Source: an uncultured bacterium | Lineage (GTDB): Bacteria > Bacteroidota > Rhodothermia > Rhodothermales > Rubricoccaceae | Direction of reading: 5' to 3' | Length of the DNA stretch: 64,000 nt | Assembly (NCBI GenBank): GCA_947493945.1 | Contig: CANLSR010000009.1 | Span: 62,001-126,000, forward strand | Shown here: positions 50,915 through 59,343 of the stretch, one piece after another | Position numbering within the stretch: the first letter of the stretch is position 1 | How the letters are laid out: the number at the start of each line of letters is the position of its first letter | Translations under genes and position numbers: made by a program | The notes under the pieces: model-generated | Told to the model about the DNA's origin: nothing | The model's database searches: none | What the model saw: only the letters and a program-made list of their open reading frames with translations

Positions 50915-52222
50915 CTAGCGCGACCGCTCCGACGCCACCACCTCGGCGACGGTCTGGTGCGACCCGGTGACGAGCAGCCGGTCGTGCGGGCCGGCGGCGT
51001 CGCGGAACGCGTCGAGGGCCCGGCGCGCGCTCTCCACCTCCCGGACCTCGACGCCGCGCTGGCGGAACCGGGCGGCGAGGGCGGCGGCGGGGAGCGCGCG
51101 CGCGCCCTCCAGGCCTAGCGCCAGGACCCGAGCGCCGCGCCTGGCGAGGGCGTCCGCCAGCGCGTCGGCGTCTTTGTCGGCCAGCACGCCCACCAGCGCC
51201 CACAGCGTCCCACCCGGCGGCACCGCCAGCGCGCCCAGGGCGGCCCGCCAGCCGTCGGCGTTGTGGGCCACGTCCAGCGTCACGCGCGCGTCGGCGCCCC
51301 ACGCTTGCCCCCGACCCCGGAGGCCGGCGCGGTCGGCGACCTCCGCCAGCCCGCGGCGGACGGCCTCGGGAGCCAGCGCGCCCCAGCCCAGCCGCTCGGC
51401 CGCGACCTCGGCGGCCCGCGCCGCCAGCGCGGCGTTCCAGGCCTGGTGGGCGCCCGGCAGCCCCACCTCGACCACGCCGTAGTCCGCGACGGGCGTGGCC
51501 AGGGACACCCGGAGCGGCGCTGGGTCCGCGACTTGCGCCCGGCACGACTGGCGGACGTTCTCGGCGGCCGCGCCGCGGCGCGCCGCCTCGGCCTCCAGCG
51601 CCGGGACGGCCTCGCCCTCGACGGCGTGGAGCATCGGCACGCCGGGCCGGGCGATCCCGGCCTTCTCGCGCGCGATCTCGGGCCGCGTCTCCCCCAGCAG
51701 CTCGGTGTGGTCGAGCCCGACGTGCGTCACCACGCTGGCGACCGGCTCCACCACGCCCGTCGCGTCCAGCCGCCCGCCCAGGCCCACCTCGACGACGGCC
51801 AGGTCGACCCTCTGCTCGGCGAAGTACAGGAGCGAGAGCGCGACGGTCGCCTCGAAAAAGCTGGCGGCGGCCTGCCCGTCCGGCCCGACCTCGTCCAGCG
51901 CGCCCGCCAGCCGGGCGACGGCGGCGTCGAGCCAGCCGGGCGGCGCCGGTCGCCCGTCGACGCGCATCCGCTCGCGCAGACTGACCAGGTGCGGCGACGT
52001 GTGGAGCCCGACCCTCCGCCCCGCCGCCTGCACGACGGACGCGGCCAGCGACGACGTCGAGCCCTTGCCGTTCGTCCCGGCCACGTGGATAACGGGGAAC
52101 GACCGCTGCGGGTCGCCCAGCGCCGCCAGCAGCGCGCGCATCCGGTCGAGGCCGGGGCGGTAGGCGTCGGCGCGGTCGGCGAACCGGGGCAGGTCGTGGA
52201 GTCGGCGCTCGGCAGGGGACAC
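50915..52222 (-). CDS. folC: Bifunctional folylpolyglutamate/dihydrofolate synthase
   Basis: 435 aa, GTG start. Adds glutamate to dihydropteroate and folates using ATP (Mur-ligase fold). P-loop HVAGTNGKGSTSS (residues about 47-57), folate-side SPHLVSLRERMRVDG, VVEVGLGGRLDATGVV, THVGLDHTELLG, and VTLDVAHNADGW. All catalytic segments are intact. Last residues Ala-rich. 72 nt after tsaE, 150 nt ahead of rho on the same strand. Confidence 0.95.
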   Translation of the reverse strand: MSPAERRLHDLPRFADRADAYRPGLDRMRALLAALGDPQRSFPVIHVAGTNGKGSTSSLAASVVQAAGRRVGLHTSPHLVSLRERMRVDGRPAPPGWLDAAVARLAGALDEVGPDGQAAASFFEATVALSLLYFAEQRVDLAVVEVGLGGRLDATGVVEPVASVVTHVGLDHTELLGETRPEIAREKAGIARPGVPMLHAVEGEAVPALEAEAARRGAAAENVRQSCRAQVADPAPLRVSLATPVADYGVVEVGLPGAHQAWNAALAARAAEVAAERLGWGALAPEAVRRGLAEVADRAGLRGRGQAWGADARVTLDVAHNADGWRAALGALAVPPGGTLWALVGVLADKDADALADALARRGARVLALGLEGARALPAAALAARFRQRGVEVREVESARRALDAFRDAAGPHDRLLVTGSHQTVAEVVASERSR

Positions 52223-52294
52223 GTCGGGGGGCGGCGGGTGGGGGGTCGGGGATGGAGAGCCGCAGCCGTCGCCCGCCGGCGGTGCGGCCGCCCG

Positions 52295-52738
52295 CTACTC
52301 CGCGGTCTCTAGCTTCGAGATTCGGCGGCGGTCGCCGCCCAAGTGCGTCAGGCGGAGCCACACGGTGCGGGCCGGCAGCCACTCGGCGGCGCGCTCGGGC
52401 CACTCCACGAGCGCGACGGCGTCGCCGTCGAGCAGCTCGCCCAGGCCCAGCCGCGCCGCGTCCTCGCCCGACTCGATGCGGTACAGGTCGAGGTGGAGCA
52501 GCGCGCCGTCGCCGTGCTCCTGGACCAGCGCGAACGTCGGCGACGTGACCGCGGCCGGGTCCAGGCCCAGGCCGCCGGCGATGCCCTTGGCGAGGTGCGT
52601 CTTGCCCGCGCCCAGGTCGCCCGCGAGCGCGAGCACGTCGCCGGGCGCCAGGCGCCCCGCCAGCCGGCGGCCCAGGGCGAGCGTCTCGGCCGCGCTGGCG
52701 GTCTCGGCGGGCAGGAGGTCGGACAGGTCGGGCGGCAT
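52295..52738 (-). CDS. tsaE: tRNA threonylcarbamoyladenosine biosynthesis ATPase TsaE
   Basis: 147 aa. P-loop LAGDLGAGKTHLAKGIA (residues about 40-53), TSPTFALVQEH, LHLDLYRIE, and VEWPERAAEWLP are all typical. TsaE works with TsaB and TsaD to make t6A37 in ANN-decoding tRNAs; those partners are outside the window. First of four genes (tsaE, folC, rho, HAD) on this strand. Divergent from recO. Confidence 0.95.
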   Translation of the reverse strand: MPPDLSDLLPAETASAAETLALGRRLAGRLAPGDVLALAGDLGAGKTHLAKGIAGGLGLDPAAVTSPTFALVQEHGDGALLHLDLYRIESGEDAARLGLGELLDGDAVALVEWPERAAEWLPARTVWLRLTHLGGDRRRISKLETAE

Positions 52739-52886
52739 GGCGAGGCGCGGCGTGCCGGCTCTACGCCCGTCCGCGCGCCGGGCTCCGGCTCGCACTCCCC
52801 GGCCCGCCCTCGCCGGCCCGCACCGCCAGCGCGGCGGCGTGCCGCGCGGCGGCGGCACCTGGCCCGCCGCCCGGCGTACCCCGTCC

Positions 52887-53663
52887 ATGATCGTCCGCAC
52901 TGACGCCGTCGTCCTCCACTCGTTCGACTACGGCGAGACCAGCCGGATCGTCCGGCTGCTGACGCGTCAGCACGGCGTGATCGGCGTCATGGCGCGCGGC
53001 GCGCGGCGCCCGACGAGCCAGTTCGGGTCCACGCTGCAGCCGGCCTCCTACGTCCAGGCCGTCTACTACTTCCGCCCCGGGCGCGGGCTCCAGACGTTGA
53101 AGGAGGCCGCACATGTGATCCGGTGGAGGCGGCTGACGCGCGACGTCGACCGCGTCACGATGGCGCTGCGCGTGGTCGAGGTGGCGCGGTTGGTGGTCGA
53201 GGAGGGCGAGGCGCACCCGCTGGCGCTCGACCTGGCCGTGCGCACGCTGGAGTTCCTGGAGACCGCCGACGACCGCGCCGCGATCGCCGTGCCGTGGTTC
53301 CAGCTCCGACTGGCCGCGCTCCTGGGCTTCGCGCCCGACGTCCAGCGCGACGACGTGCTGGCAGTCGGCGAGGACGGCGGGCGGCTGGTGCTCCAGACCG
53401 GGACCGTCGCCAGCCGGGCGGGCGGCGAGGGCGTCCGGGCCAGCCGGGCGGCGCTGCGCGCGTTCGCCGTGCTGGCCCGGACCGGCCTCGACACGGTCGG
53501 GCGGATGCGGCTGACGCCCGAGGTCCGGCGCGAGGTCGAGGGCCTGGTGGACGCCTACGTCCGCCTCCAGACCGACACCACGTTCCCCGAGCGCGTCCGC
53601 ACCGTCGCCGACCAGCTCGGCGCCCGGCTGGCGGCTCTCGACGACCCGCCCGAGGCACCGTAG
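52887..53663 (+). CDS. recO: DNA repair protein RecO
   Basis: 258 aa. N-terminal OB fold (IVRTDAVVLHSFDYGETSRIVRLLTRQHGVIGVMARGARRP, in two strands groups) and helical C-terminal domain. With RecR (also encoded in this window at 10.4 kb) it loads RecA on SSB-covered gaps. The four-cysteine zinc finger found in many RecO proteins after GFAPDL is absent: GFAPDVQRDDVLAVGEDGGRL. RecO without zinc cysteines is known in several lineages. ATG at 52887. Confidence 0.92.
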   Translation: MIVRTDAVVLHSFDYGETSRIVRLLTRQHGVIGVMARGARRPTSQFGSTLQPASYVQAVYYFRPGRGLQTLKEAAHVIRWRRLTRDVDRVTMALRVVEVARLVVEEGEAHPLALDLAVRTLEFLETADDRAAIAVPWFQLRLAALLGFAPDVQRDDVLAVGEDGGRLVLQTGTVASRAGGEGVRASRAALRAFAVLARTGLDTVGRMRLTPEVRREVEGLVDAYVRLQTDTTFPERVRTVADQLGARLAALDDPPEAP

Positions 53664-53706
53664 CGGACCCCGAGCGACGGAGGGCCGACGCCTTTTTATG
53701 GCCGCA

Positions 53707-53738
53707 TTTGTCTAGGAACGACGGGCGCCCTACCTTCG
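53707..53738 (+). promoter_or_regulatory. Bacteroidota-type promoter of the LexA-like gene
   Basis: TTTG at 53707-53710, 20-nt spacer, TACCTTCG at 53731-53738; ATG 23 nt later. This is the best match to the TTTG / TAnnTTTG pattern in the window. No SOS-type palindrome overlaps it. Confidence 0.55.
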
Positions 53739-53761
53739 GCGAGGACACATAGGTTTTCGAC

Positions 53762-54352
53762 ATGAGCCGGCGCCAACTCACCCAGAAACAGCACTCCTTT
53801 CTCGCGTACCTCCGCGACCACGTCGACCAGCGCCACGTCTGGCCGACCTACCGCGAGATCGCGGACCACTTCGAGTACCGCTCGCCCAACTCGGTGACCC
53901 AGAACCTCCGGGCCCTCTCGCGCAAGGGGTTCCTCCAGCGCGGCCCCAACGGCTACGCGCTGATCGACCAGGCCACGCGCGACGACTCGATCCGGATGGG
54001 CGGCGCGCTCCGCAACGGCCGCGTCGAGCCGGCGCCCTCCGACCGACTCTCGCTCACGTCCCTCTTCCCGGACCTCACCGGGTTCCACGCGCTCGAGCTC
54101 GACGACGACGTCGACCGCACGTCGGCGCTGGGCGAGGCGCGGTACGTGCTGGTGTCGGAGGGCGAGCCGCCGGCGGGCGAGACGGTCGTGGTGGTGAGCG
54201 GCCGGCGGCTGGCGCTGGGCCAGATGGGCGCCGACGGCTGCGTGGACTGCGACGAGGACCTGGACGAGCCCACGGTGCTGGGCCGCTACGCCGGCCACGC
54301 GGGCCCGTACGGGATCGTCCGCGCCCAACCGTCGCCGCGCGCCCAGGCCTAG
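53762..54352 (+). CDS. LexA-like repressor without autoprotease residues
   Basis: 196 aa. N-terminal LexA winged HTH is well kept ([51 protein letters not shown]; residues 6-60). The C-terminal part aligns with the S24 peptidase fold but the Ala-Gly cleavage site (LexA VAAGEP) reads LRNGRV. The region of the catalytic Ser (GxSM) reads DDDVDR (residues 114-119). The Lys strand (VTVKRL) reads LALGQM (150-155). It should bind DNA and dimerise but not self-cleave. Two cysteines (DGCVDC) lie near residue 160. A different, inducible LexA may exist elsewhere. Confidence 0.85.
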   Translation: MSRRQLTQKQHSFLAYLRDHVDQRHVWPTYREIADHFEYRSPNSVTQNLRALSRKGFLQRGPNGYALIDQATRDDSIRMGGALRNGRVEPAPSDRLSLTSLFPDLTGFHALELDDDVDRTSALGEARYVLVSEGEPPAGETVVVVSGRRLALGQMGADGCVDCDEDLDEPTVLGRYAGHAGPYGIVRAQPSPRAQA

Positions 54353-54573
54353 CGCTCAGCCCGTGGGGCGTCGCCAGCCGACGAGCGCCGCGCCGCCGGC
54401 TCGCGGCCGGCCGGCCCCCGGGACCGCCGGCACCGCTCGGAGCAGTAGACGACCGACTCCCAGTCGCGCGCCCACTTTTTGCGCCACGCGAACGGCCGCC
54501 CGCAGACGGGGCAGGTCTTGGTGGGCAGGTGGGGCTTGCGGTGGGCGATGGGCTTAGGGTCCAGCTGTACCAA
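54349..54573 (-). CDS. DUF2256 domain protein (small zinc-finger protein)
   Basis: 74 aa from a TTG at 54573. Family core: [40 protein letters not shown] (split), with four cysteines in CPVC and CSERC as a zinc site. Function unknown. The C-terminal tail is Arg/Ala/Gly-rich. Its stop (complement of 54349-54351) overlaps the stop of the LexA-like gene (54350-54352) in the shared bases CTAG. A start at the HRKPH segment itself would lack a start codon. Confidence 0.8.
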   Translation of the reverse strand: MVQLDPKPIAHRKPHLPTKTCPVCGRPFAWRKKWARDWESVVYCSERCRRSRGPAGREPAARRSSAGDAPRAER

Positions 54574-54673
54574 GGTGCGCCCCGCCGGCCGCTGGCGCCC
54601 CAAGCCGGCGGGGAGACGGCCGGAACTTTTGGACGCCGCGCCGACCAAAAGGGACCACCCCCCGCTCCCCCGC

Positions 54674-55354
54674 ATGACCCTCCGAGAGATCGCCGCCGTC
54701 AAGACGGCCCGCTACGCCGTCGTCGGGCCGGAGGACGGGCCGGCGGACCGCGTCTGGGTGGCGTGCCACGGCTACGGCCAGCTGGTGCCCTACTTTGCGC
54801 GCCACTTCCGGGGCGCGGGCAGGCCCCGCCAGTTGGTGGTCCTGCCCGAGGCGCTGAGCCGGTTCTACCTCGACGAGCCCGGCACGGGCGCGCGGCGCGT
54901 GGGCGCGAGCTGGATGACGCGCGAGGCGCGCGAGGCCGACATCGCCGACACCACGCGCTACCTCGACGACGTGTTCGTGGCCGCCTGCGCCCGTGCCGAC
55001 GCCGACCCCCAGACGGTCGCGCTCTCGGGCTTCGGGTTTAGCCAGGGGACGGCGACCGTGGTCCGGTGGCTCGACCAGAGCCCCGTCCTGGCCCGGCGCT
55101 CCCGGCGCACCGACCGCCTGGTGCTGTGGGGCGGCGGCCTGCCCCACGACTTCGACGCGGCCGGCGCCCCCTGGCTCGCCCAGACCCCGGTCACGCTGGT
55201 GGCCGGCGACCGCGACGGGTTCGCGACGCCGGCGCGCGTGATGGAGCAAGAGGCGCGGCTAGAGGCGGCCGGCGTGCCCCACGCCACGCGGACGTTCCCG
55301 GGCGAGCACCGCCTCAACGACCGCGTCCTGCGCGAGGTCATGCACGAGGGGTGA
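54674..55354 (+). CDS. Alpha/beta hydrolase (phospholipase/carboxylesterase-like)
   Basis: 226 aa. Nucleophile elbow [12 protein letters not shown] (Ser about residue 124), catalytic Asp in [11 protein letters not shown], and His in [10 protein letters not shown]. The oxyanion region WVACHGYGQ is near the N-terminus. Closest in layout to the YpfH/carboxylesterase group acting on small esters. The stop overlaps the GTG of the next gene (GTGA), so translation is coupled with GluQRS; the functional reason is unclear. Confidence 0.85.
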   Translation: MTLREIAAVKTARYAVVGPEDGPADRVWVACHGYGQLVPYFARHFRGAGRPRQLVVLPEALSRFYLDEPGTGARRVGASWMTREAREADIADTTRYLDDVFVAACARADADPQTVALSGFGFSQGTATVVRWLDQSPVLARRSRRTDRLVLWGGGLPHDFDAAGAPWLAQTPVTLVAGDRDGFATPARVMEQEARLEAAGVPHATRTFPGEHRLNDRVLREVMHEG

Positions 55355-56334
55355 CGGTGGCGCGGTCTCCGACTCATCCGGCCGTGGGGCGGTTTGCGCC
55401 CAGCCCGACGGGCGACCTGCACCTGGGCAGCGCCCTGGCCGCCCTGGGCGCCTGGGCGAGCGCCCGCAGCCAGGGCGGGCGGGTCGTCTGGCGCGTCGAG
55501 GACCTGGACGCGCCGCGCGCCGTCGCCGGCTCCGCCGAGCGCCAGCTGGAGGACGCCCGCTGGCTGGGCCTGGACTGGGACGAAGGCCCAGACGTGGGCG
55601 GGCCGCACGGCCCCTACCGCCAGTCGGCGCGGGGCGAGATCTACGACGACGCGCTGGAGCGGCTGGCCGAGGCCGGCCGGCTGTTCCCGTGCCGCATCTC
55701 CCGGAGCGACTTGCGCACGCTCACCAGCGCCCCGCACGGGCCGCTCCCCCCGTACCCCGCCGCACTCCGCCCCACCGACCTCGCGCCCGGCTGGTACCAC
55801 GACCCCGCCGTCCGCGCCGACGCTGCGTTCCGGTTCCGGGTCGAGCCCGGCCTGGTCGCCTGGACCGACGGCGTGGCCGGGCTGATGATCGAGGACGTGG
55901 CCGAGGACGTGGGCGACGTGGTGCTCCGGCGGCGCGACGGCGCGACCGCCTACCAGCTAGCGGTGGTCGTGGACGACCTGGCGATGGGCGTCACCGAGGT
56001 CATGCGCGGCCGGGACCTGATCGGCTCGACGGCCCGCCAGGTCCAGATCGTCCGGGCGCTGGGCGGCGCCGTGCCGAGCTACGCCCACCTCCCGCTGGTC
56101 GTCGGCGCCGACGGCGACAAGCTGTCCAAGCGCGACGGCGGCCTCACCGTCGCCGCGCTCCGCGGGACGGGCGTGACGGCGGCGGCGCTGGTGGGCTGGC
56201 TGGCGGCGGCGCTGGGCCAGGGCGACGGACGGCCCCAGACACCGGCCGAGGTCGCCGCCACGTTCGACCTCGCCCTCGTTCGCCCCGCCCCGGTCCGCGT
56301 CCCGGACGACCTGGCGGCTCGTCTCACCGCCTAG
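55351..56334 (+). CDS. gluQ: Glutamyl-Q tRNA(Asp) synthetase (GluQRS)
   Basis: 327 aa, GTG start overlapping the upstream stop (a second GTG is 6 nt on). Attaches glutamate to queuosine at the wobble base of tRNA-Asp; resembles the catalytic half of glutamyl-tRNA synthetase without anticodon domain. Seen: GRFAPSPTGDLHLGSALAAL (HIGH region; HLGS), RVEDLDAPR, YQLAVVVDD, VMRGRDLIGSTARQ, KLSKRDGG (KMSKS). The Zn-binding Cys-x-Cys...Cys of E. coli GluQRS is not complete: only CRIS is seen after LFP. Confidence 0.9.
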   Translation: MTVARSPTHPAVGRFAPSPTGDLHLGSALAALGAWASARSQGGRVVWRVEDLDAPRAVAGSAERQLEDARWLGLDWDEGPDVGGPHGPYRQSARGEIYDDALERLAEAGRLFPCRISRSDLRTLTSAPHGPLPPYPAALRPTDLAPGWYHDPAVRADAAFRFRVEPGLVAWTDGVAGLMIEDVAEDVGDVVLRRRDGATAYQLAVVVDDLAMGVTEVMRGRDLIGSTARQVQIVRALGGAVPSYAHLPLVVGADGDKLSKRDGGLTVAALRGTGVTAAALVGWLAAALGQGDGRPQTPAEVAATFDLALVRPAPVRVPDDLAARLTA

Positions 56335-56633
56335 GCAGCCCCCTGCCCCGCGCCGACGGCGACCGCCAGCCGGCCGTCGAGTGCTGCGCCGACGGGCCCT
56401 CGCTGACCGTCGACGGTCGGACGGCGCGAGGGCCGGAGAGCGAGCCCGCGGTCTAGCGACGCGCGCGGCTTCGCGTCACGACCGCCCGGCTGCGCTGTCC
56501 GGGCGTGCCCGCGGGTGTCGATTCTGGGGCGGACCGCGGCGGCCGGCTAGGCGACGCCGCTCGGGGCGGCTAGTTGGCTGGAGGAACAGGGCAGGAGCGG
56601 GACCGTTTTCGGACCGTACCCCCCTCTGCGTCC
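56335..56633. other. Intergenic stretch rich in hairpins
   Basis: About 300 nt without a convincing gene. GGCCCTCGC (56395) and GCGAGGGCC (56427) flank the palindrome GACCGTCGACGGTC, and further GCCCGG/CCGGGC pairs follow near 56487-56505. A reversed dispersed element lies at 56351-56373 (CGCCGACGGCGACCGCCAGC). Likely transcription end of gluQ and the leader of the DUF4398 genes. Confidence 0.5.
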
Positions 56634-57008
56634 GTGCTCCGGTCTCTCGCTCTCGTCGCCGCCCTCGCCCTCACCGGGTGCGCCTCGTCGTCGCTGGTCA
56701 CCCCGGACGCGGCTCGGTCGGAGATCCGCACGGCCCGCACGGCCGTGTCGCAGGCGGAGCAGGCCGACGCGGCGACGCACGCGGCCATCGCGCTCCGCAC
56801 CGCGCGCCAGAAGGTGGACAACGCGGAGCAGGCGCTCGCCCGGGGCGACACCGACACCGCCGACCGGCTGGCGGAGCAGGCCGCCGTGGACGCCAAGCTG
56901 GCCGAGACGCGCGCCCGGGCCGTCGTCGCCGAGTCGGCCGTGACCGAGGTCCGCGCCGCCATCCAGGCTCTCCGCGACGAGATCGAACGCAACCGCCGCG
57001 TCAACTAG
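56634..57008 (+). CDS. DUF4398 domain lipoprotein
   Basis: 124 aa, GTG start at 56634. Signal peptide with lipobox ALTGC (Cys about 15), then a single helical domain rich in Ala/Glu/Arg: ARSEIRTARTAVSQAEQADAA, IALRTARQKVDNAEQALARGD, LAEQAAVDAKLAETRARAVVAE. This is the DUF4398 pattern, usually found in outer-membrane lipoproteins next to or fused with OmpA domains, as in the next gene (35 nt on). The upstream in-frame ATG at 56574 would destroy the signal peptide. Confidence 0.8.
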   Translation: MLRSLALVAALALTGCASSSLVTPDAARSEIRTARTAVSQAEQADAATHAAIALRTARQKVDNAEQALARGDTDTADRLAEQAAVDAKLAETRARAVVAESAVTEVRAAIQALRDEIERNRRVN

Positions 57009-57043
57009 AGACCGGCGCCCCCACCCCCGCGCAACGCACGCCG

Positions 57044-58006
57044 ATGCCCCCCCGACTCTCCACCCCCCTCGTCGCCGCCGTCGCCTTCGTGCTCGTCCTG
57101 TCGGGGTGCAGCGGGGCGGCCGTCCTCAACCCTCGCGTGAGCGAGGCCCAGTCGGCGCTGCAGGGCGCGGCGGCGGCGGGCGTGGACCTGGCGGCGCCGG
57201 TGGCCTTCGAGGAGGCCCGCGAGGCGGTCTCGCGGGCCGAGGCCGCCCGGCTCCAGAAGGCCGGCGACGAGGCGGTAAGCCACCTGGGCTACCTCGCGCT
57301 CCAGCGCGTCCGGATCGCGGAGGAGACGGCCCGGTTCACCCGGGCCGGCCGCGACATCGAGGCCGCCCGTACAGAGCGCCAGCAGGTCCAGTTGGAGGCG
57401 CGGACGTCCGAGGCCGAGGCCGCCCAGCGCCGCGCCGAGCGGGCCCGCTCCGACGCCGAGCGCGCCAGGGCCGAGGCCGAGGCCGCCCGCCGCCAGGCCG
57501 AGACGGCCCAGCAGGCCGCCCAGCGCGAGCGCGCCGAGGCCGAGGCCGCCCGCCAGCGGGCCGAGCAGGCCCTGCGCCGCGCCCAGGAGCTCGCGGCCCA
57601 GGTCGACGACCTCCAGGCCAAGCTCACCAACCGCGGCCTGGTGCTCACCTTGGGCGACGTGCTGTTCGACACCGGCCAGGCCACGCTGAAACCGGGCGGC
57701 GTGACGGCCGTCGAGCGGCTGGTGGCCTTCCTCAACGACTACCCCCAGCGGCGGGTCCTGGTGGAGGGCTTCACCGACATCGTGGGCTCGGACGAGTTCA
57801 ACCTGCGGCTGAGCGAGCGCCGCGCCGGCGCCGTCCAGGCGGCCCTGCTGGAGCGCGGCGTCGCCGCCGACCGCGTCCGCACGCGCGGCTACGGCAAGGC
57901 CTACCCGGTCGCGTCCAACGCCGACGCCGCCGGCCGCCAGCGCAACCGCCGCGTCGAGGTGGTGATCTCCGACGACGACGGCGCGATCCCGGACCGCGCC
58001 GAGTAG
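57044..58006 (+). CDS. DUF4398 and OmpA domain lipoprotein
   Basis: 320 aa. Lipobox LSGC (Cys about 22), DUF4398-type helices (residues 30-110), a long Ala/Glu/Arg coiled coil (about 110-195), then an OmpA-like domain (LTLGDVLFDTGQATLKPGGVTAVERLV, VEGFTDIVGSDEFNLRLSERRAGAV, RVRTRGYGKAYPVASNADAAGRQRNRRVEV in pieces). The OmpA domain binds peptidoglycan (Asp and Arg of the family are present in NLRLSERRA). It would tether the outer membrane to the wall. Second of two DUF4398 genes. Confidence 0.92.
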   Translation: MPPRLSTPLVAAVAFVLVLSGCSGAAVLNPRVSEAQSALQGAAAAGVDLAAPVAFEEAREAVSRAEAARLQKAGDEAVSHLGYLALQRVRIAEETARFTRAGRDIEAARTERQQVQLEARTSEAEAAQRRAERARSDAERARAEAEAARRQAETAQQAAQRERAEAEAARQRAEQALRRAQELAAQVDDLQAKLTNRGLVLTLGDVLFDTGQATLKPGGVTAVERLVAFLNDYPQRRVLVEGFTDIVGSDEFNLRLSERRAGAVQAALLERGVAADRVRTRGYGKAYPVASNADAAGRQRNRRVEVVISDDDGAIPDRAE

Positions 58007-58013
58007 CGCGCCG

Positions 58014-58038
58014 CGCTGGCGGACGGTCTCCGCCAGCG
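58014..58038. repeat. Hairpin of the GCTGGCGG family between convergent genes
   Basis: CGCTGGCGGA (58014-58023), 5-nt loop, TCCGCCAGCG (58029-58038), 7 nt after the OmpA-lipoprotein stop and 24 nt from the end of the convergent gene. Suited to end transcripts from both sides. Confidence 0.75.
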
Positions 58039-58062
58039 GCTCGGCCCCACGGGCAGCATCTG

Positions 58063-59169
58063 CTACCACACCGCCCGGCCCGCGAGCCGCCGGCCGGCGG
58101 CGTAGACGAAGAACAGCCGCCGGGCCTGGACCTCGCGCCGGCCGTCCCGGGAGGCGTGCCACGCCTGGGCCGCGTTGGCGGCGAGCGACAGCCCGCTCAG
58201 CGTCGCCGCGACCGTCTGAGACAGCGCGTCGGCCGAGGTGAGGGCGACGGTGAGGAGCGGGGCCGTGACGGGCACGAACTGGCCGGGCCGCTCGGCGTAG
58301 CGCGAGACCAGCTCTCGGAGGTAGCCCACCGACGCCACGGCGTCCTCGACGTCGGCCACGGCCGGCGCCACGCGCTGGCGGTAGACGCGCGCGGCCTCGG
58401 CCGAGAAGTCGGCGTCCCAGACGGCCCCGGCGATCTCGTCGGCGAAGTCGGTGATCGCGGCCCGGAAGCGGACGAGCGGGCCGTCGAGGTCGGCGCGGAC
58501 GTCGAGGATCTCGGCGACGGTCGCCTTCTCGAACAGCGGCAGCTGCTGCAACGTGTGCGCCGCCAGCCCGCCGTTGCGCGCCCGGGCCGACCGGGCGGGC
58601 GACACGTCCACGCGCCCCGCGGCGACGGCGCGGCCCACGCCCCGCGCCGTCTCGGCGTCCAGCAGTGGCGTCGCGTCCCCGCACGCGACCGCCTCCGAGA
58701 CGACCCAGGCGTAGGTCTCGGCCGCCGACTGAGCAAAGTCCGCCGGGCGAACGACGGGCCCGATGCCCAACGTCTCGACGGTCAGCCGGCCCGCGTTCAC
58801 GGCCGGCACCAGCTCGGCGAGCCCGCTCTGGCGCACCGCGTCGGCGAGCGCCCGTCGGTAGCGCCGCCACCAGCCGTCGACGGTGGCCCGGGCCTGGTCG
58901 GCGTCGATCCGGCCCGCGCCCAGCACCGCCGCCAGCCGGTCGGGGCGGTCGTCCAGGTCGAGGTCGTGGGCCAGGCCGGACAGCACCGCGAGCCGGTCGG
59001 CGAGCGCCGTCGGCTGGTCGTCCTGGAGCCGCAGCAGCACGCTGGCGGCCGGGCTGCACAGCGTCACGCGGTCGCCGTAGAGCAGCGCCGCTTTGACGAG
59101 CGGGAGCCCGACGTCGATCTCGGACGGCAGCGCCGAGACGGGCGGGCCGACGCCGACGGTCAGGTGCAT
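58063..59169 (-). CDS. Hypothetical protein, 368 aa
   Basis: Not recognised. ATG at 59169 (MHLTVGVGPPVSALPSEID). The N-terminal third could be a small alpha/beta domain (VKAALLYGDRVTLCSPAASVLLRL), and the rest is mostly Ala-rich helices. Toward the C-terminus AAQAWHASRDGRREVQARRLFFVYAAGRRL is basic and aromatic. No signal peptide; one moderate hydrophobic stretch (TVAATLSGLSLAANAA). Codon use is like the neighbours. It is divergent from the radical SAM gene with 174 nt between, so common control is possible. Similar sequences may exist as uncharacterised proteins in other phyla. Confidence 0.7.
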   Translation of the reverse strand: MHLTVGVGPPVSALPSEIDVGLPLVKAALLYGDRVTLCSPAASVLLRLQDDQPTALADRLAVLSGLAHDLDLDDRPDRLAAVLGAGRIDADQARATVDGWWRRYRRALADAVRQSGLAELVPAVNAGRLTVETLGIGPVVRPADFAQSAAETYAWVVSEAVACGDATPLLDAETARGVGRAVAAGRVDVSPARSARARNGGLAAHTLQQLPLFEKATVAEILDVRADLDGPLVRFRAAITDFADEIAGAVWDADFSAEAARVYRQRVAPAVADVEDAVASVGYLRELVSRYAERPGQFVPVTAPLLTVALTSADALSQTVAATLSGLSLAANAAQAWHASRDGRREVQARRLFFVYAAGRRLAGRAVW

Positions 59170-59248
59170 GGGGGGCGTGGTGGGGCACCTGAGGGTCGGG
59201 ACGGAGGGTGCCACCCTGCGGTCACCCGCCGCGCGGGCGGCGCGCCTT

Positions 59249-59263
59249 CGCCAGCGGCTGGCG
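59249..59263. repeat. Compact palindrome CGCCAGC-G-GCTGGCG
   Basis: 7-bp arms with central G, in the divergent gap between the 368-aa gene and the radical SAM gene. Confidence 0.6.
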
Positions 59264-59343
59264 TAGAGACGGGGACACGCCTTTGTCACCCCCGGCCACG
59301 ACCTTTGGGCTCTGCCCAACCCGCCCGCCCCGGGCCCCTGCAC

